From Sphingobacterium hotanense (GTDB lineage: Bacteria > Bacteroidota > Bacteroidia > Sphingobacteriales > Sphingobacteriaceae), in the NCBI RefSeq assembly GCF_008274825.1, contig NZ_CP030848.1, forward strand, positions 3,967,618 to 4,031,617: a stretch of DNA of 64,000 nt. Reading direction: 5' to 3'. This document shows positions 10,165 to 19,260 of this stretch, piece by piece. The first letter of the stretch is position 1. The number at the start of each line of letters is the position of its first letter. The position numbers were made by a program, and so were the translations under genes. The notes beneath the pieces were generated by a model. The model worked only from the letters and a program-made list of their open reading frames with translations. It did no database searches and was not told the origin of the DNA.

Positions 10165-11079
10165 CTAGACTAAAAACCATTTACCTTCGGCAGAAAGCTC
10201 CGTAGCCGGGAAAACCGATTGCGCCTCTTCCAACAGTGGCGTCAATGTTTTATATCTTGCGGAGTAATGGCCAAGCAACAGTTTCTTCGCTTCCACTTCA
10301 TTAGCGATCTCCGCTGCCTCCAAGCTCGTGGTATGGAAGGTCTCCTTCGCCCGATCGACCATCTCATGCAAGAAAGTCGACTCATGGTATAACAGATCCA
10401 CGCCATGTATAGACTTCAGGTAGATGGGATGTCGAATGGTATCCGAACAGAAAGCATAGCTTCGCGATGCCGGTGCCGGAAATGTGAGTTCAGATGCCGG
10501 ATAAACTTTGCCCTGCGGATCCACATAATCAATCCCACGCTTTAATGCAGAATAATAAGGTGCGGGGATGCCTAAATCTTCCACCAAATCCGCGCGAAGA
10601 ATAGCATTGCGCTTGCCTTCTGTAAATCGAAAACCAGTGCATGGAATGCGATGTACCAACGGAAAAGAGGTAATCGATAGCATTCTCGACTCATAGATTA
10701 CCTCTTCTTGTTCCGGATTGGTGGTATGAAAAATAATATTGTAACGGATTACCGTCTCCGAATACTTGAAATGCAGATTCAAAATCTCTTCCAGGGGCGC
10801 TGGCCCATAGATATGCAAGTCAGATTTCCGGCCAACCAGGTGCATAGAGGATAATAACCCCACTAAGCCTAGGTAATGGTCACCATGTAAATGGCTGATA
10901 AAAATATGATTGATACGATTGCTTTTAATACCATAGCGTGTCAGCTGCATCTGCGTGCCTTCACCACAATCAATTAAAAACAGCTGCTCGTTGTAGTTAA
11001 TGACTTGCGAGGTCGGATGACGCTCATAAATTGGCGTTGCTGAGCTATTACCAAGTATTAAAACCTCAAAGCGGATCAT
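10165..11079 (-). CDS. rnz: Ribonuclease Z (tRNase Z, short form)
   Basis: Metallo-beta-lactamase-fold endonuclease that matures tRNA 3' ends by cutting after the discriminator base. The 304-residue protein has the zinc motif ISHLHGDHYLG (H63, H65, D67, H68), further ligand-bearing segments around FCSDT and LLYHEST, and LLLGHYSARY (HEAT/HST-type C-terminal motif). The three tRNA-Asp genes in this window lack an encoded CCA, which fits a need for this enzyme. It starts one base after the STAS gene stop. Confidence 0.94.
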   Translation of the reverse strand: MIRFEVLILGNSSATPIYERHPTSQVINYNEQLFLIDCGEGTQMQLTRYGIKSNRINHIFISHLHGDHYLGLVGLLSSMHLVGRKSDLHIYGPAPLEEILNLHFKYSETVIRYNIIFHTTNPEQEEVIYESRMLSITSFPLVHRIPCTGFRFTEGKRNAILRADLVEDLGIPAPYYSALKRGIDYVDPQGKVYPASELTFPAPASRSYAFCSDTIRHPIYLKSIHGVDLLYHESTFLHEMVDRAKETFHTTSLEAAEIANEVEAKKLLLGHYSARYKTLTPLLEEAQSVFPATELSAEGKWFLV

Positions 11080-11080
11080 C

Positions 11081-11458
11081 TTAATTCTGCTCCTGCTTGA
11101 GGTCTAGGCGAATCTCATTTCCAAAGATCAAATCCTTCGCCTTTTCCATATCCGTCGTAATGATAAAATACTTATCTAACCCTAGTGATTTGATAAAGTC
11201 TTTTACACCATCATTCAAGTTGGTCAAGATAAATAGACCGCCAAGTGATTTACACAGTCTGCGTGCTAGCAGGCCCGTGCGAATACCCGCTTCATCAGTC
11301 TCTTTTACCTGATTCATGTCTAAAACAATGTTACGCTGTCCACCAGTGTTGCGAAGCATAAACTCCCCTTTTAAACTTGCGGCAGCATTCCCATCCAATT
11401 TTTCTTGAAGAGGTTCAATCACCACATATCGCTCATGCTTATCTACCGTAAATTTCAT
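11081..11458 (-). CDS. STAS-domain protein (anti-sigma factor antagonist-like) lacking the phosphoserine
   Basis: A 125-residue single STAS domain like SpoIIAA/RsbV, which release sigma factors by binding their anti-sigma kinase. The fold pattern is clear: VDKHERYVVIEPLQ, then ASLKGEFM, NIVLDMNQVKETDEAGIR and GGLFILTN. In classic members the phosphorylated serine lies in D-S-S-G; here the aligned stretch reads T-D-E-A-G, so serine is replaced by Glu-Ala. It cannot be switched by phosphorylation at that site, and Glu could mimic the phosphorylated state. No anti-sigma kinase or phosphatase is nearby. Its neighbours (purC upstream, rnz downstream by one base) do not suggest a partner. Confidence 0.85.
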   Translation of the reverse strand: MKFTVDKHERYVVIEPLQEKLDGNAAASLKGEFMLRNTGGQRNIVLDMNQVKETDEAGIRTGLLARRLCKSLGGLFILTNLNDGVKDFIKSLGLDKYFIITTDMEKAKDLIFGNEIRLDLKQEQN

Positions 11459-11470
11459 AATTCTAAAATG

Positions 11471-12421
11471 TTAGTATGTTAAGGTCTTCAGAGCCGCATC
11501 AACGTTGCGTTGTACGCGATCTAGAACATCTCCTTGTCCCGGATACACAAACTTCTCGCCTGTGATGTGCTCAAAAAGTTCAATATAGCGTTCTGAAATC
11601 GAATTTACAATATCATCCGTCATTTCAGGCACATTTTGCCCCTCTTTACCTTGGAAACCATTCTCGATTAACCATTGGCGAACAAACTCTTTCGATAGTT
11701 GCTTCTGCGCTTCAGCTTTTTCCTGACGCTCCTCATACCCTTCGGCATAGAAGTACCGTGATGAATCCGGCGTATGGATTTCGTCTATCAAATAGATCTC
11801 ACCATCATGCTTACCAAACTCATACTTCGTGTCCACTAAGATCAATCCGCGCTCTTTAGCAATTTCAGTTCCGCGTTGGAATAATGCTCGCGCATATTTT
11901 TCCAATTGCGTATAATCAGCTTCCGATACAATTCCCTGAGCGATAATCTCTTCTCTGGAAATATCCATATCATGACCAACTGCAGCTTTGGTAGTCGGGG
12001 TAATAATCGGCTCGGGCAATTTATCGTTCTCGCGCAATCCCTCCGGTAACTTCACGCCACAAAGCTCACGCCCGCCATCGCGATAAGTTCTCCAAAGATG
12101 CCCCGAAACATAACCACGGATTACCATCTCTACTTTGAAAGGCTCGCATCGCTTCCCAATCGTCACATTTTCATCCGGCACCGAAACGACCCAGTTCGGC
12201 AAAATATCAGAAGTCGCTTGTAAAAACTTCGACGCAATCTGGTTCAAGACCTGTCCTTTATAAGGAATTGCTCTCGGAAGGACCACATCAAATGCCGAAA
12301 TCCTATCCGATGCAACCATCACCAAATAGTCATCGGCGATACTGTACACATCTCTTACCTTACCTCTATAAAAGGCCGTCTGCTTGTCAAAGTTGAAATT
12401 TGTTTCTTTTATTGTATTCAT
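11471..12421 (-). CDS. purC: Phosphoribosylaminoimidazole-succinocarboxamide (SAICAR) synthase
   Basis: ATP-dependent ligase joining aspartate to CAIR in purine synthesis. From the ATG at 12421 the protein has 316 residues, the longer form seen in Bacteroidota and fungi. Motifs include [41 protein letters not shown] and LVDTKYEFG. An in-frame GTG at 12439 would add six residues; I prefer the ATG because the conserved part begins just after it. It lies 33 bases after phoH and 12 before the STAS gene. Confidence 0.95.
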   Translation of the reverse strand: MNTIKETNFNFDKQTAFYRGKVRDVYSIADDYLVMVASDRISAFDVVLPRAIPYKGQVLNQIASKFLQATSDILPNWVVSVPDENVTIGKRCEPFKVEMVIRGYVSGHLWRTYRDGGRELCGVKLPEGLRENDKLPEPIITPTTKAAVGHDMDISREEIIAQGIVSEADYTQLEKYARALFQRGTEIAKERGLILVDTKYEFGKHDGEIYLIDEIHTPDSSRYFYAEGYEERQEKAEAQKQLSKEFVRQWLIENGFQGKEGQNVPEMTDDIVNSISERYIELFEHITGEKFVYPGQGDVLDRVQRNVDAALKTLTY

Positions 12422-12454
12422 ATCAAATGCGTTCTTCACGCGCTAATCTTCAAA

Positions 12455-13429
12455 TTAAATATCTCCGTATGCTTCCAGGATACGTTTCACCAATTTATGG
12501 CGAACCACATCCGAACCGCTTAGGTAAATAATATCGATGCCCTCGATACTATCCAAAATCTTTACTGCGTTAACCAATCCCGACTGGTTCTTTTTCGGTA
12601 GATCGACCTGCGTCATATCACCAGTTACGATAAATTTTGCAGTAGGCCCCATACGTGTCAAGAACATCTTGAGCTGCATTTCTGTCGCATTCTGTGCCTC
12701 ATCGAGGATCACGAAACAGTTGTCCAAGGTTCGTCCGCGCATAAATGCCAAAGGAGCGATTTCAATCGTTCTGTTCTCCAGGTAGCCTTTCAATTTCTCC
12801 GCCGGAATCATATCATCCAAAGCGTCGTACAAAGGTCGTAAATAAGGATCGACTTTTTCCTTTAAATCACCAGGTAAAAATCCGAGGTTCTCCCCCGCCT
12901 CCACCGCCGGACGTGTCAGGATAATACGCTTGATCTCCTTATTACGAAGTGCTCGAACCGCCAAAGCTACTGCGGTATAGGTTTTACCCGTACCTGCGGG
13001 ACCAATAGCAAACAAGATATCGTTCTTGTTGATGCTATCCACCATCCTGCGTTGGTTTGGTGTTCGCGCTCGAACGATCAGACCATTCGGACCATAAACA
13101 ATAGGCTCTCCCTTAAATGCTCCCGATGAAGCCTCGCCTTCCTCTTTCGTTGCAATCACCGACGTGCTAGGCGTAGCAACGCTGCCTAAAAGCCCCTCTA
13201 ATTCTAATAAGGAAAGTGATTGAAATTGATTGACATGGGCGTGGATCGATTCGAATATCTTTTGGAATTTATTCCTTTCATTTTCTTCGCCTAGTACTTT
13301 TAAGCTATCTCCACGTGCCACGAGGCGCAACTTTGGAAATGTTTTTTTGATGAACTCAAAATTCTCATTTTGCGCTCCCCACAGTGTCGCTAAATTAACA
13401 CCATCTAAGTTAATTTCTAATTCGCTCAA
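12455..13429 (-). CDS. phoH: PhoH family ATPase
   Basis: Cytoplasmic P-loop ATPase of the PhoH/YbeZ family, related to the N-terminal part of RecD-type helicases and linked to RNA/ribosome metabolism. The 324-residue protein has an N-terminal KH-like region, Walker A in AIGPAGTGKT (141-150), Walker B in CFVILDEAQN and sensor-type FIVTGDMTQVDLP. The start appears to be TTG at 13429: a stop codon lies two codons upstream in frame and the next ATG is past residue 125, inside the ATPase domain. Its usual partner ybeY is not in the window. It is the first gene of the long minus-strand run that ends with hisIE. Confidence 0.92.
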   Translation of the reverse strand: MSELEINLDGVNLATLWGAQNENFEFIKKTFPKLRLVARGDSLKVLGEENERNKFQKIFESIHAHVNQFQSLSLLELEGLLGSVATPSTSVIATKEEGEASSGAFKGEPIVYGPNGLIVRARTPNQRRMVDSINKNDILFAIGPAGTGKTYTAVALAVRALRNKEIKRIILTRPAVEAGENLGFLPGDLKEKVDPYLRPLYDALDDMIPAEKLKGYLENRTIEIAPLAFMRGRTLDNCFVILDEAQNATEMQLKMFLTRMGPTAKFIVTGDMTQVDLPKKNQSGLVNAVKILDSIEGIDIIYLSGSDVVRHKLVKRILEAYGDI

Positions 13430-13620
13430 ATTTTATCGCTATTAATGTTCTAGAATAAATATGTCTACCAATGTTAGTATCTACATTAAAGATACCAATT
13501 ATTCAAATTTCTCAAGCAAACTATTCGATTATTGACTCAAAAATACAAACTAATTGTGCAGAATTAAAAGCATTTGCAGCGATAAATTCAATTAGGATTT
13601 AGCAATCAGTTTACTTTTCC

Positions 13621-13628
13621 TACTTTTG
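13621..13628 (+). promoter_or_regulatory. Candidate -7 box (TACTTTTG) for the SAM hydrolase gene
   Basis: Matches the Bacteroidota -7 consensus TAnnTTTG, 58 bases before the ATG at 13687. I see no good TTTG about 20 bases upstream, so it is a half-match. The rest of the 257-base divergent gap from phoH is AT-rich without other clear structure. Confidence 0.5.
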
Positions 13629-13686
13629 TATTTTATAAATAAAACAAAACTAAGTACATTTCTCTTCAGAGGGTCTGAAAAAACAA

Positions 13687-14475
13687 ATGGGAGTAATTAC
13701 GTTAACCACAGATTTAGGACATCGCGATTTTTACCAAGCTGCGCTAAAGGGCAGTATTATATCGCAATTGCCGGATGTGCGGATTGTCGATATCTCTCAT
13801 GATATTCCTTCATTCAGCATACAGCACGCCGCTTTTGTTATCAATAATGCTTATCCTTATTTCCCTAAAAGGACCGTCCACCTTATCGGTGTCGACACTG
13901 TTTTCCAGGAAGGGGCACGCTATTTAGCAATGGCCTACAAAGGACAGTTTTTCGTAGGTGCAGACAATGGTATTCTAAGTATTATTCTTGGGGAAGATCG
14001 TGCTGATGAAATGGTGGAAATCAATATCATGCAGGACCTGCGTTATCTACACTTCCCATTAGCGGATATCATGACGAAAGCTGCATGTCATATTGCCAAT
14101 GGCGGCAGACTCTCGGGCATCGGTATGCCGATCAATAATGCGATGCAGAAAGTAACCTTCCAACCGGTCTACAACCAAAACAGCATCAAGGGTCATGTCA
14201 GTTATATCGATTCCTTTGGCAATGTAATCAGCAATATCAGTAAAGAGCTGTTCAATAAGGTGCAGGAAGGTCGCGAGTTTATCTTGCGTTTCAAACGGAA
14301 TGAAACGATCTCTAAGATGAGCTGGCATTATAACGAAGTTTCCGAAGGGGAAAAGCTCTGTCTTTTTGGAATATCCAACTTCTTGGAGATCGCTATCAAC
14401 AAGGGACATGCAGCACAACTATTAGGTCTGCATCAAGATGAGACGATCTTAATCGAGTTTCTCGATAAACGTTAG
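13687..14475 (+). CDS. SAM hydrolase / SAM hydroxide adenosyltransferase (DUF62 family)
   Basis: Family members hydrolyse S-adenosylmethionine to adenosine and methionine; relatives are the fluorinase and chlorinase. The 262-residue protein starts VITLTTDLGHRDFYQAALKG, the family N-terminal motif with the Asp that holds the ribose, followed by IVDISHDIPSFSIQHAAF, HLIGVD and VGADNGILS. The C-terminal half (from about 160) has GHVSYIDSFGNVISNI, the adenine-binding domain start. It is monocistronic, divergent from phoH and convergent with the barrel gene at 14500. The activity is inferred from family. Confidence 0.9.
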   Translation: MGVITLTTDLGHRDFYQAALKGSIISQLPDVRIVDISHDIPSFSIQHAAFVINNAYPYFPKRTVHLIGVDTVFQEGARYLAMAYKGQFFVGADNGILSIILGEDRADEMVEINIMQDLRYLHFPLADIMTKAACHIANGGRLSGIGMPINNAMQKVTFQPVYNQNSIKGHVSYIDSFGNVISNISKELFNKVQEGREFILRFKRNETISKMSWHYNEVSEGEKLCLFGISNFLEIAINKGHAAQLLGLHQDETILIEFLDKR

Positions 14476-14499
14476 CCTAGCCTAAGAAATCCAGTTGCT

Positions 14500-15105
14500 T
14501 TAAAATCCAAATCCCAAACGCAGCACAATACGTTGCATATCAACACTTGTTTTCCCGGAGATTGTCTGATTAGGAATATAACCCGGGATTACATCGAAAT
14601 TGATCGTTCCCCCTTTGTTGTCTGCTGCTTTCAACTTGATAGACTGAAATTGATACCCTACACCCGCCTGTAACCAACTTCTTTTTTCACCCAGTTTCCA
14701 GCGCCAACCCAGCATAGGATTTACTTTGATACCACCACTACTAATTTCATTGGACGACTCATCGTCTTTTGAAAAAGCTAATCCATAGCCCAGATCCCCA
14801 GCCACGACAAAAGAACTCCGTTCCTCGGGCTTTGATAAATAACGGACGCCTCCGGTTAGTGGCACAATCCAAACTTTGTGTTCCATCCTGTCATAAAGAT
14901 AATGCTCTACCCCCGTACCCAGCAACAAGGAGACCTTCGGATTGAGAGCCACCCCGTGATTGGTTAATGCAGAAAGGCCGCTCTGTCCTATGGAGGTCGC
15001 ATAAGTCAATAGTCCTACTTCATGGTGATTGGTATAGCGTAGCTGTCCATAGGAAAAGCTGATTTGCGTTAATAAAAAGCAAATAAGGAAAGTTGCCTTC
15101 TTCAT
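14500..15105 (-). CDS. Outer-membrane beta-barrel protein, unknown function
   Basis: A 201-residue exported protein: signal peptide MKKATFLICFLLTQISFSYGQ, then alternating beta-strand segments and a C-terminal phenylalanine (VLRLGFGF), the usual BAM recognition end. I recognise no closer family. It begins two bases after the stop of the LVIVD lipoprotein gene, so the two form an operon. It may be a surface partner of that lipoprotein; that is inference only. Confidence 0.75.
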   Translation of the reverse strand: MKKATFLICFLLTQISFSYGQLRYTNHHEVGLLTYATSIGQSGLSALTNHGVALNPKVSLLLGTGVEHYLYDRMEHKVWIVPLTGGVRYLSKPEERSSFVVAGDLGYGLAFSKDDESSNEISSGGIKVNPMLGWRWKLGEKRSWLQAGVGYQFQSIKLKAADNKGGTINFDVIPGYIPNQTISGKTSVDMQRIVLRLGFGF

Positions 15106-15107
15106 AA

Positions 15108-16361
15108 TTAGTTGAGATTTGATCTGTTAATGCTGCTTAATTGCTTTAATTTCTTCGGATCGCTGTAGTCAAATTGTTCGACACCAGCACTATGGACAAC
15201 GATCAAGGATTTCGGCCCTGGGATAATGTCATAGGCTTGGCCAAGCTTCAGATGCTCCAGCCGTCTTTCACCAATCTTCATCACATCATCAGCCTCAAAA
15301 CTCTTTAATCCGTCCCAACCATCGCAGATATAAAGGTATTTCCCGACTAACGCCAAACCATGCGGATTGGTCATGCGATGCACGCTTACAAACTGCGGCT
15401 TCTTCGGGTCTTTGATATCGATAACTTCCAATTGATTATTAGATCCTACACATGTAGATCCTGTGCGCAGGGTGACATAAGCATAATTATCGTCCACCAC
15501 GACCGGGTCGCAAGCGCGCACATGGCCGTACGTCGATAATTTTTCGGGTTGTGACGGATTGCTGATATCAAAAATAACCATCCCTGTTGTCGACCCCACG
15601 AACAGTTTGTCTTTATAAGGAAAGAGTGTTTCCACGCCGGGAAATAGTTCAATGTCCTTGAGGTATCGTGGTTTGGATGGGTTGCTAATATCCATCAGAT
15701 GCAGGTTCTTCACGTCCAATAAATACAAATGGTCCTTAGCAATGGTAAATCTAGCCATAGAACCGCCCGTACCCGAACCACTTTCCGAAGATGAATAATG
15801 AAGCATTACTTCTCGCTGTTCTGGATAGTAGGTCCTTATATATTCTTCCGTCACCAGGCTATCTTTGTAATCAACGATTATCTTCACTTCGTCTGAATTC
15901 ACATTGTTGGAAACAATGCCGACTGCAAATGAAGAAAGTGAGAAACGATCACGCTGACGATCGATCAGTTTCGGCTTGCTCGGATCCTTAATATCAAAAG
16001 ACAACAAGTCAAAATAATTATCTGCATAGAGCACATCATCTTTCACCGCAATATCCATATTCCCCAATACAGGCAATAAACCAATAGCTACAGGCTTACT
16101 AGGATTCGCATTATTGTAGATATGAATACCTTTTTGCCATTCCATGATGAAAAGGAAGTCTTTATAGCTATAAATCTTACCTGTCCTATCAAGTTCAATA
16201 GGTTCTTGAATTTCAATATTCATTTTGCGTTGCTGGCCTAACGTACTATAGATTGGAATTTTTCGGAGATACTCGCCCTCCGTTTTGATTTTATCGCAAC
16301 TCAAGCAGAGCAGAGTACTGAGCATAAAAAGCCCTAAGGTCTTTAGATTTCTCATAACCAT
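15108..16361 (-). CDS. LVIVD-repeat surface lipoprotein
   Basis: A lipoprotein of about 417 residues: signal peptide with lipobox CLSC (Cys22 from the ATG at 16361). The body is built of repeats of the LVIVD type: units reading D-I-x-x-P-S-K-P recur (FDIKDPSKPKLID, MDISNPSKPRYLK, FDISNPSQPEKLS, IDIKDPKKPQFVS), spaced about 45 residues, which should fold as a beta-propeller. A low-complexity stretch SSSESGSGTGGS interrupts one blade. In-frame starts exist at 16409 and 16355; the first would push the signal peptide inward, so I prefer 16361. Function unknown; likely binding at the cell surface. Confidence 0.85.
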   Translation of the reverse strand: MVMRNLKTLGLFMLSTLLCLSCDKIKTEGEYLRKIPIYSTLGQQRKMNIEIQEPIELDRTGKIYSYKDFLFIMEWQKGIHIYNNANPSKPVAIGLLPVLGNMDIAVKDDVLYADNYFDLLSFDIKDPSKPKLIDRQRDRFSLSSFAVGIVSNNVNSDEVKIIVDYKDSLVTEEYIRTYYPEQREVMLHYSSSESGSGTGGSMARFTIAKDHLYLLDVKNLHLMDISNPSKPRYLKDIELFPGVETLFPYKDKLFVGSTTGMVIFDISNPSQPEKLSTYGHVRACDPVVVDDNYAYVTLRTGSTCVGSNNQLEVIDIKDPKKPQFVSVHRMTNPHGLALVGKYLYICDGWDGLKSFEADDVMKIGERRLEHLKLGQAYDIIPGPKSLIVVHSAGVEQFDYSDPKKLKQLSSINRSNLN

Positions 16362-16499
16362 AAGATTAATTAATTGATTTGTTAATGAAACAACGAAACC
16401 AAAAAACAATACGCTACAGTTAACACCAACAATTACCGAAAATAGAGAGTATACATAGATCTACCTGATACGCGAGAAGACATTTCTTTTACACAAAAA

Positions 16500-16640
16500 C
16501 CCTTTCAAACCCAATACAAACCCAATGCTCAGCCCAATCATAACCGCTCGGAAAGGGCTTTGATATGGATTTGAAAGGGCTTTGATTGAAACTTAATTAA
16601 CGGAAGAGAAAAAGAAGGTCTATCTTCTTTGATATGGATA
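16500..16640. repeat. 11-base-phased intergenic repeat
   Basis: The gap 16362-16704 holds no gene. Within it GAAAGGGCTTTGAT occurs twice, exactly 22 bases apart (16551, 16573), and CTTTGATATGGAT twice (16558, 16627). On the left CAAACCCAAT occurs twice 11 bases apart (16506, 16517), and CCCTTTCAAACCC (16500-16512) is the inverted counterpart of GGATTTGAAAGGG (16567-16579, 12 of 13). The right half reads as consecutive 11-mers (TGAAAGGGCTT, TGATATGGATT, TGAAAGGGCTT). It looks like a dispersed, helically phased repeat. Confidence 0.7.
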
Positions 16641-16704
16641 GGAAAATAGCTTACTTTATACCAAAAGGCTCTAATCGGCGTTTTAACTCATTAAACTAAG
16701 CTTC

Positions 16705-17265
16705 ATGAAATTAACACACATATTTATTTACGTTCTAGCCTACCTATTTACCTGTTCATTTAGTTTTGCCGCACAAGACTCAACGCTTCAAAAAGCAGAC
16801 TCCCTGTCCTACGAGTCCCAGCGACAACGGGTCAACAAGCTGTTGGATGAGCGTACAGCGAAGTTTGGCGAATATTCCGCCTCTCTGGAGAAAAAAACAG
16901 GCGTTTTTGGCTTGTTCAAAACGAAGGGCGATATGCAGAAATCTATTGATATCCTTCGTGCTTTGGTATTGAACGACAATAATATCTTTATCGAGACGCG
17001 AAAGTTGCTGGATTTAAAAGATGCGCAGGCAGAGCGTTATCAGCAATTGGCTTCCCAATATGACAATCAAGTTTCGGCCTATATGAAGACAATCACGAAA
17101 CTTCAAGATGAGAATGAGAAGCTTCGGGAAGAATTGAATAGTGAGCAAAAAAGTGATACAAGCAACACTACCCTACTATATTTCGCCATTCTGGCGGTTG
17201 TCGTCCTAAGTATTTTATTATTTTCACAGTATAAAAAGGGAAAAGGCGAAAAATTGACGGAATAG
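16705..17265 (+). CDS. Exported coiled-coil protein with C-terminal membrane anchor, unknown function
   Basis: I do not recognise a family. The 186-residue product has a signal peptide (cleavage near FSFAAQ), a charged helical middle with heptad-like spacing (about 90-155, ending in KLQDENEKLREEL) and a single membrane segment near the C-terminus (LLYFAILAVVVLSILLF), followed by the basic tail YKKGKGEK. The middle would therefore lie in the periplasm as a coiled coil. It is 58 bases upstream of the ABC exporter gene, which has its own -7 box, so a link in function is only possible. Confidence 0.7.
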   Translation: MKLTHIFIYVLAYLFTCSFSFAAQDSTLQKADSLSYESQRQRVNKLLDERTAKFGEYSASLEKKTGVFGLFKTKGDMQKSIDILRALVLNDNNIFIETRKLLDLKDAQAERYQQLASQYDNQVSAYMKTITKLQDENEKLREELNSEQKSDTSNTTLLYFAILAVVVLSILLFSQYKKGKGEKLTE

Positions 17266-17290
17266 TGATAAGAAGACCTATTTATATAAG

Positions 17291-17298
17291 TACTTTTG
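17291..17298 (+). promoter_or_regulatory. Candidate -7 box (TACTTTTG) for the ABC exporter gene
   Basis: Fits TAnnTTTG; the ATG follows 25 bases later at 17324, a usual leader length. A matching upstream TTTG is not seen at the expected distance. Confidence 0.5.
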
Positions 17299-17323
17299 CC
17301 ACTATAGTAATTTTTAAATATTC

Positions 17324-19159
17324 ATGGCCAGACCGAGATTGAATAGTGGAGACTCGCGTTCGGAGGATTTACCCAAGCCGAAGCTAAGTAAAGAAATTCT
17401 CAAAAAAGCGATCAAGATTTTTTCTTATATAAAGCCTTTCAAATGGAAGTTTTTGATAGGTATGGTATTTTTGATTCTCTCGAGTTTAACCATGCTTACT
17501 TTCCCGGCTCTGTTGGGTGCTATGATTGATGCAGCTCAGGGCAGACAAACCTATCCTTGGTTGCCGGCAAGCGTGATGTACATCGGGTCCGTTGCGATGG
17601 GGATTCTTGCCTTTCAATCCCTTATGTCCTTCTTTCGCATCCGTTTATTTGTTGAGATCGCGGAAAAAGCATTAGCCAATATCCGGAAGGATACCTACCA
17701 TAAACTAATAACACTTCCGATCGACTTTTTTGCCAACCGACGTGTCGGGGAATTGAACAGTCGTCTGTCGTCTGATCTTTCGCAGATACAAGACACGATG
17801 ACCACTACCTTAGCGGAAATCCTTCGTCAAGCAATCAGTTTAGGTTTTGGTGTGGTGCTTTTGGTTTTAGTATCTCCGAAACTCGCATTAATGAATCTTA
17901 GTATATTGCCTATCATTATTGTGGCTGCGCTAATCTTTGGCCGATTTATCCGTAAGCTGTCGAAAGAATCGCAGGATGAGTTAGCGGATTCGAATGCCAT
18001 CGTGCAAGAAACACTCTTGGGCATATCCAATGTTAAAGCTTTTGTCAACGAATATTTTGAATCACAGCGCTATGGGCATAAACTCAACAAAGCTGTTGGA
18101 TTAGCGATTCGCGGCGCAACGTTCCGTGGTCTCTTTGCCTCGTTCATCATCTTCTGTATTTTCGGCGCCGTCATCCTGGTTATCTGGTATGGGGCTTCCT
18201 TAGTTTCTTCTCAAGAGATATCCGTTGGTGATCTAACGACCTATATTCTTTATTCCATGTTTGTTGCCGGTTCTATGGGGTCATTCCCTGAGCTGTATGC
18301 GAGCATACAGCGATCATTGGGAGCTAGCGAACGTGTATTGGAAATCTTAAACGAAAAGCAAGAGGACATACAGGTAGACGAGAGCGACAAGGACATCAAA
18401 CAGGTCATTACGGGCGACATTGTTTTCGATCAAGTAAGTTTCGCATACCCTACTCGTCCCGATATTGAGATATTGAAGGATATATCATTCCACGTGAAAT
18501 CGGGCAAGAAGTTGGCGATTGTTGGACCTAGTGGTACCGGAAAATCGACCATTGCCTCTTTAATCTTACAATTCTATCAACCGAAAGGCGGGACAATTTA
18601 CTACGACGGTATTCCATCGAACAAGTTAGCATTGACGGATGTCCGTAATCAAGTAGCTATAGTTCCACAAGATGTACTTTTATTTGGCGGAACGATTCGC
18701 GAAAATATAAGCTATGGTAATCTACATGCGGACGGCGATGATATCATTGCTGCAGCACAGCGCGCCAATGCGCATCAGTTTATCATGGACTTTCCGGAGG
18801 GTTATGATACTGTTGTCGGAGAACGCGGCGTTAAACTTTCGGGCGGTCAAAGGCAACGAATCGCCATCGCCAGAGCCTTGTTAAAAGACCCTGCTATCTT
18901 GATATTAGACGAGGCTACATCATCGCTAGACTCTGAATCTGAGCGGCTTGTACAACTTGCATTAGAAGAACTAATGAAAAACCGCACCTCGGTTATTATA
19001 GCACATAGACTTTCGACCATTCGCGATGCGGATATGATTATCGTTGTAGAAGACGGCATCATCTCCGACTCGGGAACACACGTCGAGCTAATGGGTAGAG
19101 GCTGTGGTCTTTATCATCATTTATACAATCTACAATCCTTACAATCGGTAGAAAGTTAA
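17324..19159 (+). CDS. ABC exporter, fused permease and ATPase (MsbA/BmrA type)
   Basis: Half-transporter of 611 residues that would act as a homodimer in the inner membrane. The first 330 residues hold about six membrane helices; the ATPase domain follows with Walker A GPSGTGKST, Q-loop AIVPQDVLLFGG, signature LSGGQRQRIA, Walker B LILDEATSS and switch His in IIAHRLST. All catalytic residues are present. Substrate cannot be read from sequence; lipid, lipid A or drug export are the usual roles for this group. No partner subunit is nearby. Confidence 0.92.
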   Translation: MARPRLNSGDSRSEDLPKPKLSKEILKKAIKIFSYIKPFKWKFLIGMVFLILSSLTMLTFPALLGAMIDAAQGRQTYPWLPASVMYIGSVAMGILAFQSLMSFFRIRLFVEIAEKALANIRKDTYHKLITLPIDFFANRRVGELNSRLSSDLSQIQDTMTTTLAEILRQAISLGFGVVLLVLVSPKLALMNLSILPIIIVAALIFGRFIRKLSKESQDELADSNAIVQETLLGISNVKAFVNEYFESQRYGHKLNKAVGLAIRGATFRGLFASFIIFCIFGAVILVIWYGASLVSSQEISVGDLTTYILYSMFVAGSMGSFPELYASIQRSLGASERVLEILNEKQEDIQVDESDKDIKQVITGDIVFDQVSFAYPTRPDIEILKDISFHVKSGKKLAIVGPSGTGKSTIASLILQFYQPKGGTIYYDGIPSNKLALTDVRNQVAIVPQDVLLFGGTIRENISYGNLHADGDDIIAAAQRANAHQFIMDFPEGYDTVVGERGVKLSGGQRQRIAIARALLKDPAILILDEATSSLDSESERLVQLALEELMKNRTSVIIAHRLSTIRDADMIIVVEDGIISDSGTHVELMGRGCGLYHHLYNLQSLQSVES

Positions 19160-19260
19160 TTTTTGTTAATTTCCAAAAAGGCTAAACATTTTGGCTTTTT
19201 GCTTGTTATGTCTATAATCGATACATTTATTTATTAAATAGGATATTAATTGATATAATC

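Noticed and set aside
19165..19205. Possible terminator after the ABC exporter gene
   Set aside because: CCAAAA and TTTTGG pair, but the stem is A/T only and the T-tract is interrupted; not convincing.
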